This document shows, piece by piece, positions 33,176 through 42,999 of a stretch of DNA of 64,000 nucleotides. A model generated the notes under the pieces. That model was given only the letters and a program-made list of their open reading frames with translations, was not told the origin of the DNA and did no database searches. The stretch spans positions 54,380 through 118,379 of the forward strand of contig NZ_BOPH01000094.1 of assembly GCF_016863655.1 (NCBI RefSeq), read 5' to 3'. The stretch is from Virgisporangium ochraceum (GTDB taxonomy: Bacteria > Actinomycetota > Actinomycetes > Mycobacteriales > Micromonosporaceae). A program made the translations under genes and the position numbers. Positions within the stretch are counted from its first letter, which is position 1, and each line of letters starts with the position of its first letter.

Positions 33176-33421
33176 CTACTGGATATAGCCCTCGACCTCG
33201 GAGGCCGGCCGCTCCTCGACCGCGTCCGGGTCGGTGCCGTTGGCGCGGGCGGCACGGCGGCGGCGCAGCAGGTCCCAGAGCCGGTCGAGCTCGACCTCGG
33301 CCTCGGTGAGCCGGCTGCGCTCGTCGTCGGGGGAGAGCGCGCCGCTCTGCACCTGCGCGCGCAGCGAGTGCTCCTCGTCGACGAGCTCGTGGATGCGGGC
33401 CAGAATCGCCTTGTCGTCCAT
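33176..33421 (-). CDS. DUF2630 family small protein
   Basis: 81 residues starting MDDKAILARIHELVDEEHSL and ending DAVEERPASEVEGYIQ, both ends matching DUF2630. It is a charged alpha-helical protein, probably a coiled-coil hairpin (LTEAEVELDRLWDLLRRRRA). I choose ATG 33421, which gives the family's conserved MDDK start; an in-frame GTG at 33439 overlaps the MarR stop. It is cotranscribed with the upstream MarR gene. Function unknown. Confidence 0.88.
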   Translation of the reverse strand: MDDKAILARIHELVDEEHSLRAQVQSGALSPDDERSRLTEAEVELDRLWDLLRRRRAARANGTDPDAVEERPASEVEGYIQ

Positions 33422-33431
33422 GTGCGCCACC

Positions 33432-34106
33432 CTAGTCACTCAGCAGGCGGGTCTGGTCGCGCAGGATCGCGATCGTCCGCTGCAGGTAGTCGAGGATCGC
33501 CGCGGACTCCTTGGCGTCGTAGCGGCCGACGAGCGCGTTCATCGCCGCGCTCAGCCGGGCGAACGCCTCGCCGACGCCGGGCGCGGGGCTCGGCACCGCG
33601 GTGATCACGATGCGGCGCCGGTCGCCGGGGTCGGCCGAGCGCGTCACGTGGCCGCCCCGCTCCAGCCGGTCGACCAGGCCGGTCACCGCCCCCGGGCTGA
33701 GCCCGGTGAGCTGCGCGAGCGTGCCGGCCGTCATGGGTCCCCGGCCACCGATGATGCCGAGGGCCCGCTGGTCGGCGGCGCTGAGCCCCAGCCGGTGACC
33801 GATCGCCTCGTGGAACAGGATCACGGCGGTGCTGAGCTCCGCACCGAGGGCCGCCCCGTCGACCGGCCCGTGCGGCGGCGCCGGCGGAACCCGCGCCGCA
33901 TGCGGGACCTGCGCCGCATGCGGGACCGGTGGGGCCGGCGCCATCGGCGGGGCCGGTGCCGGGTGGGCGGCGGGAATGTCCGGGGCCACCGGGAGGGGCG
34001 GCTCGTCGGGCAGGTCGGGGGCCACGGGCCGGGCGTCGACGAGCGGCACGGCGGGCTCAGCGGGGGCGCTCCCGTAGAGGGGCTCGGGCGCGTAGGGCTC
34101 CGTCAC
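33432..34106 (-). CDS. MarR-family regulator with Pro/Ala-rich N-terminal extension
   Basis: 224 residues. The first ~80 are Pro/Ala-rich and disordered (PVAPDLPDEPPLPVAPDIPA and similar). The MarR winged helix follows: AADQRALGIIGGRGPMTAG, LAQLTGLSPGAVTGLVDRLE, GHVTRSADPGDRRRIVITAV, including the wing arginines DRRR. GTG 34106 has AGAAAGG at the right distance; the TTG at 34127 lies in the operator. It is divergent from a small membrane-protein gene that it probably controls. The long disordered extension is unusual for MarR. Confidence 0.85.
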   Translation of the reverse strand: MTEPYAPEPLYGSAPAEPAVPLVDARPVAPDLPDEPPLPVAPDIPAAHPAPAPPMAPAPPVPHAAQVPHAARVPPAPPHGPVDGAALGAELSTAVILFHEAIGHRLGLSAADQRALGIIGGRGPMTAGTLAQLTGLSPGAVTGLVDRLERGGHVTRSADPGDRRRIVITAVPSPAPGVGEAFARLSAAMNALVGRYDAKESAAILDYLQRTIAILRDQTRLLSD

Positions 34107-34119
34107 GGTGAGCCTTTCT

Positions 34120-34151
34120 TTCGGCAAGCCGAATATTTCAGTAGACTAAAA
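34120..34151. promoter_or_regulatory. two palindromes between MarR gene and divergent membrane protein
   Basis: TTCGGC-AA-GCCGAA (34120-34133, perfect) and TTTCAGT-AG-ACTAAAA (34136-34151, 6 of 7 matches) stand side by side. The second resembles MarR boxes of the TTTAGT/ACTAAA type and contains TAGACT (34142-34147), a -10 box six bases from ATG 34154, so MarR binding would block a leaderless promoter. Confidence 0.6.
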
Positions 34152-34153
34152 CA

Positions 34154-34651
34154 ATGCGGACCCAACTTGGTACGTCCATGGATACTCTGCGCTGGGCGCT
34201 GGCGTTCCATGCCAGGCATCTGCTGGTGATCTCGGCGCTGATGGTCGTGCCGTCGGTACAGCGGTTCGTGATCATGAGCTGGGAGCTTCCCGGTCCGGTT
34301 TCGACCCTGTCGGAGATCGTGGTGATGGCGGCCCGGATCGCGTTGGTGCTCTACGTGGTCGGCAAGGTCGGCCCGGCGCCGCACGCGTGGGCGTCCACGA
34401 AGGCCTTTCTGCACGAACGGTGGCCGAGCCTGCTGCTCACGCTGGCGCTGCTGGCGGTGGCCTTCGCGTTCTTCGACCTCACGCTGGAGCGGCTCGTGCC
34501 GCTGGCGCTCCCGGAGCCGGCGCACGACGCGTACCGGTCGGTGCTGTTCGCCGTGAAGAACCTGACGGTCATCCCGTTCACGGTGATCTGGATGGTGTCG
34601 ATCGTGCGCACGTGCGTCCAGTACGACTGTGCGGCCGCGGCCTCACGCTGA
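34154..34651 (+). CDS. small integral membrane protein, MarR-divergent
   Basis: 165 residues with about four membrane helices (LLVISALMVVPSVQRFVIM, IVVMAARIALVLYVVG, LLLTLALLAVAFAFFDL, VIPFTVIWMVSIVRTC). No family recognised. It probably forms a helical bundle and may be a permease fragment or stress-related membrane protein. ATG 34154 lacks a ribosome binding site but follows a TAGACT -10 box by six bases, indicating a leaderless transcript. The divergent MarR makes it the likely regulated target. Confidence 0.75.
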   Translation: MRTQLGTSMDTLRWALAFHARHLLVISALMVVPSVQRFVIMSWELPGPVSTLSEIVVMAARIALVLYVVGKVGPAPHAWASTKAFLHERWPSLLLTLALLAVAFAFFDLTLERLVPLALPEPAHDAYRSVLFAVKNLTVIPFTVIWMVSIVRTCVQYDCAAAASR

Positions 34652-34658
34652 GGCCGCG
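34636..34658. terminator. hairpin over the membrane-protein stop codon
   Basis: CGCGGCCTCA (34636-34645) pairs perfectly with TGAGGCCGCG (34649-34658) across a 3-base loop. The stem includes the stop codon TGA. It could also act for the converging acnA transcript. Confidence 0.6.
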
Positions 34659-34673
34659 ACCGCACGCACGACG

Positions 34674-34705
34674 CTGGGACGCCCGGAGTCTGGGACGCCC
34701 GGAGT
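34674..34705. repeat. two tandem 16-bp repeats between membrane-protein and acnA ends
   Basis: CTGGGACGCCCGGAGT occurs twice in perfect tandem (34674-34689, 34690-34705), ending exactly at the acnA stop codon (34706-34708). It may be replication slippage, or part of the convergent terminator. Confidence 0.75.
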
Positions 34706-37483
<2,778 letters not shown>

Positions 37484-37568
37484 CAAGGGTTCCGCCAAAG
37501 TCTCCCGCAGCCGGGGCAGCGCCGCAGCGCGCGGTCGATACTGTCTAGCAAACCGTACGTCCGTCTTG

Positions 37569-37587
37569 CTAAGCCAGGCTACCCTAA
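37569..37587. promoter_or_regulatory. DtxR/IdeR-like iron box upstream of acnA
   Basis: CTAAGCCAGGCTACCCTAA matches 14 of 19 positions of the IdeR/DtxR consensus TTAGGTTAGGCTAACCTAA, including the central AGGCTA and CCTAA. It lies between acnA and the divergent membrane-protein gene. Aconitase is an iron protein, so iron control is plausible, but binding is unproven. Confidence 0.45.
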
Positions 37588-37645
37588 GTTCCGGCCTCTG
37601 GTAGCGTTCGGCCTTTGCCGCGTTCCAGGCCGGGAGGGCGCACAC

Positions 37646-38860
37646 ATGAGCCGATCGCGCGGCCCCGTCGCGGGGCTCGACATCGTGACCCTTGCCCGCG
37701 GGTACCCGCCGGTGCTGGGCGCGATGCTCCTGGTCGATGGCGTCCTGACCCTCATCCTGGGCGGCGACGCGACGGTCAGCCTCGGTGAGGTGGTCGCCTA
37801 CCTGGTGCTTCCGCCGCTGGCGATGTTCCTGCTCACGCAGCTCACCGGCGGCCGCCGGCCGAGCGCGGTGACCCTGGGTGTCGGCGTCGCCGGCGCCGCG
37901 GTGCTGGTGGCGGCGCTGTTCCTGCTGGGTGGCGTGGACCTGGTCACGCTGCCGGGGTGGGTGCTGGTCCTGCTCGGCCTGGCGCTTCTGGGCGTGGCCG
38001 TCGTTCTCATGAGACGGGCCGCGCCGGCCCGGGAGGAGCCGCCGGTCCCGCCGCTGTTGAACCGGGACGAGCGGGCGAGCTTCTCCGACTTCTCTGACGA
38101 CCCCGTCTCCGGTGGGTCGCACTCCGGCTCGCACCCGGCGTCGACCTTTGCCGAGTACGGCGCGGGGCCGGGCGGCCCTGACCGTCCCGCGGAGTCCGAG
38201 TGGCCACCACGCCGCGACGACGAGCAGTCCCGGACCTACTCCGGCACCCGTGCCGCCGACGACACCGTGGCCGGCCTGCCCCGGGTCCCCGCCGACCCGG
38301 CCCCCGGACCGTCCGAGCCCGACTGGCCTCCCCGCCGCGACCCCGTGGGCACCCGCCCGAGCTGGGACGACCGCGACGACGCCCGGGCGGACTGGTCGGC
38401 CGGCAACGGCGCCGGCTGGTCCGCCGGTAACGGCGCCGGTGGCGGTGCCGGTGGCGGTGCCGACTGGTCTGCCGGCAACGGTCCTGGCGGCGGTGCCGAC
38501 TGGTCCACCGGTCACGGTGGCGGTGGTGCCGACTGGTCCACCGGCGGTGGTGCCGGGTCGGGGTCGGCGTGGTCCGACGGGCCCGCCGACCGGGAGTGGC
38601 CGCCGTCGTCCGGTCGGGACTGGCCGCCCCGGCGTGACCCCGAGCCCAGCCCGGCCGCCGGCCCGCGCTCCTGGTTCGAAACCGACGAGACCCCGTCCTC
38701 CGAGGCGGGGCCCGCCGAAGCCGGGTCTTCCGAAGCGGGGCCTGCCGAAGCGGGCCCTGCCGGGTCGAGCTGGCAGCCGGGTCCGCCCGACAGCGAGTGG
38801 CCTCCGGCCGACCGCACCTACCGGTCCGGTGGGCGCCGGTCCCGTCATCCGGATCAGTAG
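37646..38860 (+). CDS. four-TM membrane protein with disordered WPPRRD-repeat tail
   Basis: 404 residues: four membrane helices (about 22-40, 48-66, 80-97, 103-122), then a 280-residue disordered tail. The tail repeats the short motif [DE]WPPRRD (186-191, 227-232, 326-331) with weaker copies at 318 (REWPPSSG) and 385 (SEWPPADR). Gly-rich ADWSAGNG/ADWSTG repeats lie between. Evenly spaced identical short motifs in a disordered cytoplasmic tail look like docking sites for a partner (inference). GGGAGGG lies seven bases before ATG 37646. It is divergent from acnA. I know no named family. Confidence 0.8.
   Translation: MSRSRGPVAGLDIVTLARGYPPVLGAMLLVDGVLTLILGGDATVSLGEVVAYLVLPPLAMFLLTQLTGGRRPSAVTLGVGVAGAAVLVAALFLLGGVDLVTLPGWVLVLLGLALLGVAVVLMRRAAPAREEPPVPPLLNRDERASFSDFSDDPVSGGSHSGSHPASTFAEYGAGPGGPDRPAESEWPPRRDDEQSRTYSGTRAADDTVAGLPRVPADPAPGPSEPDWPPRRDPVGTRPSWDDRDDARADWSAGNGAGWSAGNGAGGGAGGGADWSAGNGPGGGADWSTGHGGGGADWSTGGGAGSGSAWSDGPADREWPPSSGRDWPPRRDPEPSPAAGPRSWFETDETPSSEAGPAEAGSSEAGPAEAGPAGSSWQPGPPDSEWPPADRTYRSGGRRSRHPDQ
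38391..38572. repeat. tandem GGYGGTGCCGACTGGTC-type repeats in the WPPRRD protein gene
   Basis: Imperfect repeats encode W-S-A-G-N-G / A-D-W-S-T-G units. Copies differ in length by multiples of three, so the frame is kept, suggesting slippage-driven variation in tail length. Confidence 0.7.
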
Positions 38861-38879
38861 GACACCGGTAGGAGACCCG

Positions 38880-39350
38880 TCAGGTGATCGGGTGGACCTT
38901 GGGGTCGGCGAGGCGCACGTAGTCGGCCGTGTTCAGGGCCAGCGAGCGGTCCAGGCGGGCCGCGTTGAAGTAGATCTCCGGGTGCGCGAGCAGCCCGGGG
39001 TCGACGACCAGCTCGAGGTCCGGGTGGAAGCTGAACGGCAGGATCGTGCCGCTCACGCTGCCCGCCAGCTCCTCGGCGCGGTCGGTCGACGCGAAGGCGA
39101 CGTACGTCCCGCCGGCCAGGGCCTTCACCGCGGCCAGGTCCACGCGGGTGTCTCCCGGCACGACGGCGAGGTAGTAGCGGCTGGTCTTCTTGCCGAGCTT
39201 CACCATCACCACGATGCATTTCGCCGCGCTGGCGACCGGGTTGCCGCGGTACCCGCTGACGACCTCGGTGCGTCCCTCGGGTTCGTGGTCGATCACCCGG
39301 TAGCGGGCGCCCCCACCGTCCAATGTGGACATCAGCCGTTCGTACGACAT
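38880..39350 (-). CDS. YbaK/EbsC-family aminoacyl-tRNA deacylase
   Basis: 156 residues with the YbaK/ProX fold: YRVIDHEPEGRTEVVSGYRG, AAKCIVVMVKLGKKTSRYYL with the conserved core Lys, and GTILPFSFHPDLELVVDP (the GSVSG-x4-PF pattern of the substrate pocket). The family hydrolyses mischarged tRNA such as Cys-tRNA-Pro or Ala-tRNA-Pro. ATG 39350 starts one base after the ArsR stop, so the two are cotranscribed. It ends 19 bp from the convergent WPPRRD gene. Confidence 0.85.
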   Translation of the reverse strand: MSYERLMSTLDGGGARYRVIDHEPEGRTEVVSGYRGNPVASAAKCIVVMVKLGKKTSRYYLAVVPGDTRVDLAAVKALAGGTYVAFASTDRAEELAGSVSGTILPFSFHPDLELVVDPGLLAHPEIYFNAARLDRSLALNTADYVRLADPKVHPIT

Positions 39351-39351
39351 G

Positions 39352-39654
39352 TCACCACCCATCCTGGAGCATGCGCTTGACCTCGGCGATGCGGGCCTCG
39401 TCGCGTTGGTAGAAGGTCCACTGCCTGACCCGCTTCGACCGGAGCAGGCCGCTGGCCGTGAGCAGCCGCAGATGCTCGCTCGCCGTGGGCGCACTGACCC
39501 CGAGCTTGTCGGCGATGAACACCGAGCACACGCCGTCGGTGACCAGGTCGCCGTCGCGCTGCGGCGGGAAGTGCGCCACCGGGTCGGCGAGCCATTCGAG
39601 GACGGCCAGGCGCTTGTCGTTCGCCAGGGCCTTGAGGACACCCACATCCAGCAC
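39352..39654 (-). CDS. ArsR-family winged-helix repressor, probably leaderless
   Basis: 100 residues. LKALANDKRLAVLEWLADPV opens the winged helix; IADKLGVSAPTASEHLRLLT is the recognition helix-turn-helix and LRSKRVRQWTFYQRDEARI the wing. A single Cys (GVCSVF) gives no clear metal site. I place the start at GTG 39654, six bases after a CAAACT -10. The longer frame from TTG 39690 cannot be right because that TTG is the first three bases of the TTGACA -35. It overlaps its own operator region and is cotranscribed with the YbaK gene. Confidence 0.8.
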   Translation of the reverse strand: MLDVGVLKALANDKRLAVLEWLADPVAHFPPQRDGDLVTDGVCSVFIADKLGVSAPTASEHLRLLTASGLLRSKRVRQWTFYQRDEARIAEVKRMLQDGW

Positions 39655-39660
39655 TGAGGG

Positions 39661-39690
39661 AGTTTGCCAATTGGCTAACTGGGATGTCAA
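39661..39690 (-). promoter_or_regulatory. ArsR promoter with palindromic operator between -35 and -10
   Basis: Minus strand: TTGACA (39690-39685), 18 bases, CAAACT (39666-39661), six bases to GTG 39654. The 20-bp near-palindrome AGTTTGCCAATTGGCTAACT (39661-39680, 18 of 20 symmetric) fills the spacer and -10, as expected for autorepression by a dimeric ArsR protein. Confidence 0.65.
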
Positions 39691-39752
39691 GGCGTCGAAC
39701 TTTCAGCCCGGGGCGGACGGACTTGCGCCCTTCGGTGGCCGGCCGCCAAGGT

Positions 39753-40529
39753 ATGCGGGTGCGCATCGCGGTGTTGTCGGACATTCATGGGGTGCTGCCC
39801 GCACTCGAGGCCGTGCTCGCCGAACCGGCCGTCCGGTCGGCGGACCGGATCGTGCTGACCGGCGACCACGCGGCGGGTCCCATGCCGGTGGAGACGCTCG
39901 ACGCGCTGGCCGACCTCGGAGACAGGGCGGTGTGGGTGCTCGGCAACGCCGACCGCGAGCTGGTGCAGTTGTGCGACGGCGGCGAGACGACCATTCCCGA
40001 CCCGGTCGCGCCGTGGGCGGCCGCGCAGCTGCGCCCCGACCAGGTGGCCCGCCTCGACTCGCTGCCGCTGACGGTCACCCTCGACCTGGGGCGGTTCGGC
40101 CGCACCGTGTTCTGCCACGCGACCCCGCGCGACGACGAGGAGGTCGTGCTCGTCGACAGCCGGCCGGAGCGGTGGGCGGAGGTCTACTCCACAGTGGACG
40201 ATTCGGTGTCCACTGTGGTCTGTGGGCACACCCACATGCCGTTCGTGCGGCTGGTCGACCGCCGCCTGGTGGTCAACCCGGGCAGCGTCGGCATGCCGTA
40301 CGGCGGTGCCGGTGGTCACTGGGCCCTGCTCGACACGACCGACGGCGCCGTCACCCTGCGCGTGACCCCGTTCGATCTCGACGAGGCCTGCCGCCGACTG
40401 GTCGCCGGGTCGACGTACCCGAGGGTCGCCGAGTTCGCCGACTACTACGTCCGGTCCAAGGCGTCGGACTTCGACGCGATCCGCGTCTTCGGCCCGCGCG
40501 ACGGCCGTCCCGTCGGAGGTGGAGCATGA
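39753..40529 (+). CDS. metallophosphoesterase (YfcE/MJ0936-like)
   Basis: 258 residues with the dimetal motifs in order: IAVLSDIHGVLPALEAVL (D-x-H), DRIVLTGDHAAG (GD), VWVLGNADRE (GN-x-D in place of GNH), and VVCGHTHMPFVR (GH-x-H). VVNPGSVGMPYGG is the usual closing loop. It probably hydrolyses phosphodiesters or phosphomonoesters in the cytoplasm. ATG 39753 (AAGGT just before) gives the conserved start. The stop overlaps the next gene (ATGA), so the two are coupled. GDHAAG instead of the commoner GDxxxxG-P is a minor variation. Confidence 0.88.
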   Translation: MRVRIAVLSDIHGVLPALEAVLAEPAVRSADRIVLTGDHAAGPMPVETLDALADLGDRAVWVLGNADRELVQLCDGGETTIPDPVAPWAAAQLRPDQVARLDSLPLTVTLDLGRFGRTVFCHATPRDDEEVVLVDSRPERWAEVYSTVDDSVSTVVCGHTHMPFVRLVDRRLVVNPGSVGMPYGGAGGHWALLDTTDGAVTLRVTPFDLDEACRRLVAGSTYPRVAEFADYYVRSKASDFDAIRVFGPRDGRPVGGGA

Positions 40530-40855
40530 CCGATGACCTCGCGGCCGCGCTGCGGCAGTTCGCCGCCCGCATCGCCGCGCTCGATCCGCCGGGGTCGGCC
40601 GCCGTCGTGGAGGTCACGGTGGGTGGCACACCCGTTGAGCTGACCGGGTCAGCGGCGCGTGCCCTATGCGAGGCCCTCCTGTCGTACCACGACCCCCGCG
40701 ACCGGGGCGCCTGTGACCACTGCGGGAGCCGACGCCTCGACGACAACTTCCTCTGTGCGGACTGCCGCCAGCCGAGCGGCGTGTTCGGCCAGCTGATCCG
40801 GGAGCGGGCGGCCCGGTACGACGGGCCCCCACCGGCGGTCGGGGGCCAGCCCTAG
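40526..40855 (+). CDS. small hypothetical zinc-ribbon protein
   Basis: 109 residues. The N-terminal helical half (ALRQFAARIAALDPPGSAAV) is followed by a probable zinc ribbon CDHCGSRRLDDNFLCADC (two CxxC pairs 12 residues apart), then an Arg-rich tail. No family recognised. ATG 40526 overlaps the phosphoesterase stop in an ATGA junction, so the two proteins are probably made together and may work together. It overlaps the convergent mug gene end by four bases. Confidence 0.7.
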   Translation: MTDDLAAALRQFAARIAALDPPGSAAVVEVTVGGTPVELTGSAARALCEALLSYHDPRDRGACDHCGSRRLDDNFLCADCRQPSGVFGQLIRERAARYDGPPPAVGGQP

Positions 40856-41424
40856 GCGGTGGGTCCTCGGCCGTCTGTCTTCGGCCGTTCCTCCGTCGCT
40901 TCGCGGAGTGCGGCGAACTCGGTGGCCAACGCGGGCAGGGTGTAGTGCGCGTTGAGCCCGCTCGGGTTGGGCAGCACCCAGATCCTGGTGGTGCCGATCG
41001 CGTGCTCCTGCGGTCCCATTGCCGCTTTCGGCCTTTCGAAGGCGGCCCGGTACGCGGTGACTCCGAGGACCGCGAGCCACCGCGGTGCGAACCGGACGAC
41101 CTTCCCGGCCAGGGCGACGCCTCCGGCGAGCAGCTCGGTGCGGCTGAGCTCGCTCGCGCGGGCGCTGCCCCGGTCGACGACGTTGGTGATGCCGAGCCCG
41201 TGGTCGAGCAGTGCGGCCTGTTCGTCGGGGCGGAACTGGCGCGGTGTGAAGCCGCCGCGGTGCAGCGCCGGCCAGAACCGGTTTCCGGGACGCGCGAAGT
41301 GGTGCCCGCTCCACGCCGACCACAGCCCCGGGTTGATGCCGCAGAACAGCACGGTGAGGCCGGGCGCGACGACGTCGGGGATGGTGCGGTCGGCCGCCGC
41401 GAGCAGCTCGTTCGGGGTGGGCAC
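40852..41424 (-). CDS. mug: mismatch-specific uracil/thymine DNA glycosylase
   Basis: 190 residues with the MUG/TDG signatures: VLFCGINPGLWSAWSGHHFA (GINPG motif) and IWVLPNPSGLNAHYTLPALA (NPSGLN motif), the pair that defines this uracil-glycosylase branch. PRQFRPDEQAALLDHGLGIT lies between. It removes uracil or thymine from G-mismatches. GTG 41424 is three bases after the methyltransferase stop, so the two are probably cotranscribed. Confidence 0.92.
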   Translation of the reverse strand: MPTPNELLAAADRTIPDVVAPGLTVLFCGINPGLWSAWSGHHFARPGNRFWPALHRGGFTPRQFRPDEQAALLDHGLGITNVVDRGSARASELSRTELLAGGVALAGKVVRFAPRWLAVLGVTAYRAAFERPKAAMGPQEHAIGTTRIWVLPNPSGLNAHYTLPALATEFAALREATEERPKTDGRGPTA

Positions 41425-41426
41425 GG

Positions 41427-42233
41427 TCAGGCGGGCCGGTCGGCGATGAGGGTGTAGAGCAGCGGGACCGGGTAGTCGCCGAACCTGAGCTGGAAACGCC
41501 CGTCGTCGCCGGGGCGCGCCCCGTTGCCGTTGGCGTCGAGGGGCGAGTCGAGGTGTTCGACGAGCTTCCGGATGCGCAGGCCGGCGCCGGCCGCGGCGGT
41601 GACCACCTCCCCGAGTGAGTGGGCGTACTGGACGTTGGTCGTGCTCACCTCCACCGCGTAGGACCAGCTCGACTCGAAGCGGTGCGGACCGTCGTCGGCG
41701 TACGGAAACTGGAACGTGAGCGGGTCGGTGCCGCCGACCATCCCGGACAGCGGATGGCCGTCGATCAGCAGCAGGCTGCCCCCGGGACGCAACGTGCCGG
41801 CGACCGACCGCATCCAGGCGTCGATGTCGGCGATCCAGGTGAGGATGCCGATCGTGGCGTAGGCGAGGTCGAACCGTTCGCGCAGGCCGGCCGGCAGGTC
41901 GGTGACGTCGGCCTCGACCAGGTCGAGGTGCACCTTGCACAGTCCCGCCAGGTCACGGGCCTTGGCCAACGCCGTCGGCGAGAAGTCGACACCGGTGACG
42001 CGGGCCCCCCGCCGGGCCAACGTGATCCCGTCGAAAGCCAGGTGGCACTGCACGTGCAGAACGTCCCGTCCCGCCACCTCCCCGACCGCCTCGGTGACAC
42101 CCGCCCACTCGAGGTCGGTGAGCGAGTCGCGGCCGGCGATCAGACTCGCGGAGTCGTAGTACGAGTCCTGCCCGTGGACGTTCGCCCAGGCATTCCAGTT
42201 GGCGAGGTTGATATCCCGGTCGCTCGGTGGCAC
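41427..42233 (-). CDS. class I SAM-dependent methyltransferase
   Basis: 268 residues. The SAM-binding strand is DVLHVQCHLAFDGITLARRG, a variant of the usual G-x-G-x-G loop with C-H-L in the middle, typical of this DUF-like methyltransferase subgroup. VTGVDFSPTALAKARDLAG holds the acidic ribose-binding Asp, and ERFDLAYATIGILTWIADID motif IV. SLLLIDGHPLSGMVGG is motif VI. The substrate is unknown. GTG 42233 is the only plausible start. It lies upstream of mug on the same strand. Confidence 0.85.
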   Translation of the reverse strand: MPPSDRDINLANWNAWANVHGQDSYYDSASLIAGRDSLTDLEWAGVTEAVGEVAGRDVLHVQCHLAFDGITLARRGARVTGVDFSPTALAKARDLAGLCKVHLDLVEADVTDLPAGLRERFDLAYATIGILTWIADIDAWMRSVAGTLRPGGSLLLIDGHPLSGMVGGTDPLTFQFPYADDGPHRFESSWSYAVEVSTTNVQYAHSLGEVVTAAAGAGLRIRKLVEHLDSPLDANGNGARPGDDGRFQLRFGDYPVPLLYTLIADRPA

Positions 42234-42373
42234 CCGCTAACGGTAGTGGCCGCTACGCGCGTCGGCACGTTGATAAGTCGGTCATTGCCTCATTCCGGGT
42301 CGGCCGGCCGATTGATGCAGGTCAAGGCGTTGGTGGCGCTTGTCTCGTCATGCGGGGGTTGCGGTGCCCCGGG

Positions 42374-42877
42374 TCAGTGCGGCTCGGCTGGTTCGGCGCG
42401 GTTCAGTGCGGTGGACAGCAACCACGGCAGCCCACCCGTGACCCGCCACCGCGCCGGATCGTGCTGACGCAGCACGACCACGACATCTCCACGCTGGCCG
42501 ACGACCCAGTCGTCCCCGGAGTACGCCCGGTCTCCGGCGTGCGACAACGGCCGCCCGCGCCGCCGGTACGCCCGGAGCGCCGCCCGCCCCGCCCGGCCGG
42601 CGAGCACGCTGGCCTGCAACAGCCGCTCGCCACCCCGCAGCGGGTGGTAGGCGGTCTCCGAACGCCCCGGCCGTGGCCGGGTCCGGGAAACCGGTACCCC
42701 TTCGACGCTGACCCCGATGGCCCGCGACACCTCGAAGTCCGACAACAGCTCGGAGGGAACCCGACCGGCGCCGGCCGCACCCGGCGCGGCGCCCCCGGCG
42801 ACCGCGACCACGGCAGCGGCAGCAGCGACCACGGCGACGAAGAGGACGGCGACCATAACTGCGACGGCGGTGTTCAC
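42374..42877 (-). CDS. hypothetical single-pass membrane protein
   Basis: 167 residues: a long N-terminal hydrophobic Ala/Val helix (VAVMVAVLFVAVVAAAAAVV), then an Arg-rich soluble domain ending DDWVVGQRGDVVVVLRQHDP and WRVTGGLPWLLSTALNRAEP. No family recognised. I choose GTG 42877 because GAGGG lies seven bases upstream; a TTG at 42895 is the alternative. It stands alone between the methyltransferase (141 bp away) and aminopeptidase genes. Confidence 0.6.
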   Translation of the reverse strand: MNTAVAVMVAVLFVAVVAAAAAVVAVAGGAAPGAAGAGRVPSELLSDFEVSRAIGVSVEGVPVSRTRPRPGRSETAYHPLRGGERLLQASVLAGRAGRAALRAYRRRGRPLSHAGDRAYSGDDWVVGQRGDVVVVLRQHDPARWRVTGGLPWLLSTALNRAEPAEPH

Positions 42878-42999
42878 ACTGCTGCCCTCAAGCAATCAAT
42901 CAGCGAACGGGTACGCAGATACTCGCCGCAATCGATGCCTGAGGGTCGTGATACGTCAGCCATCCGACGCCGTCCCCGCTTGCGGTTGGCGGATCGCGC

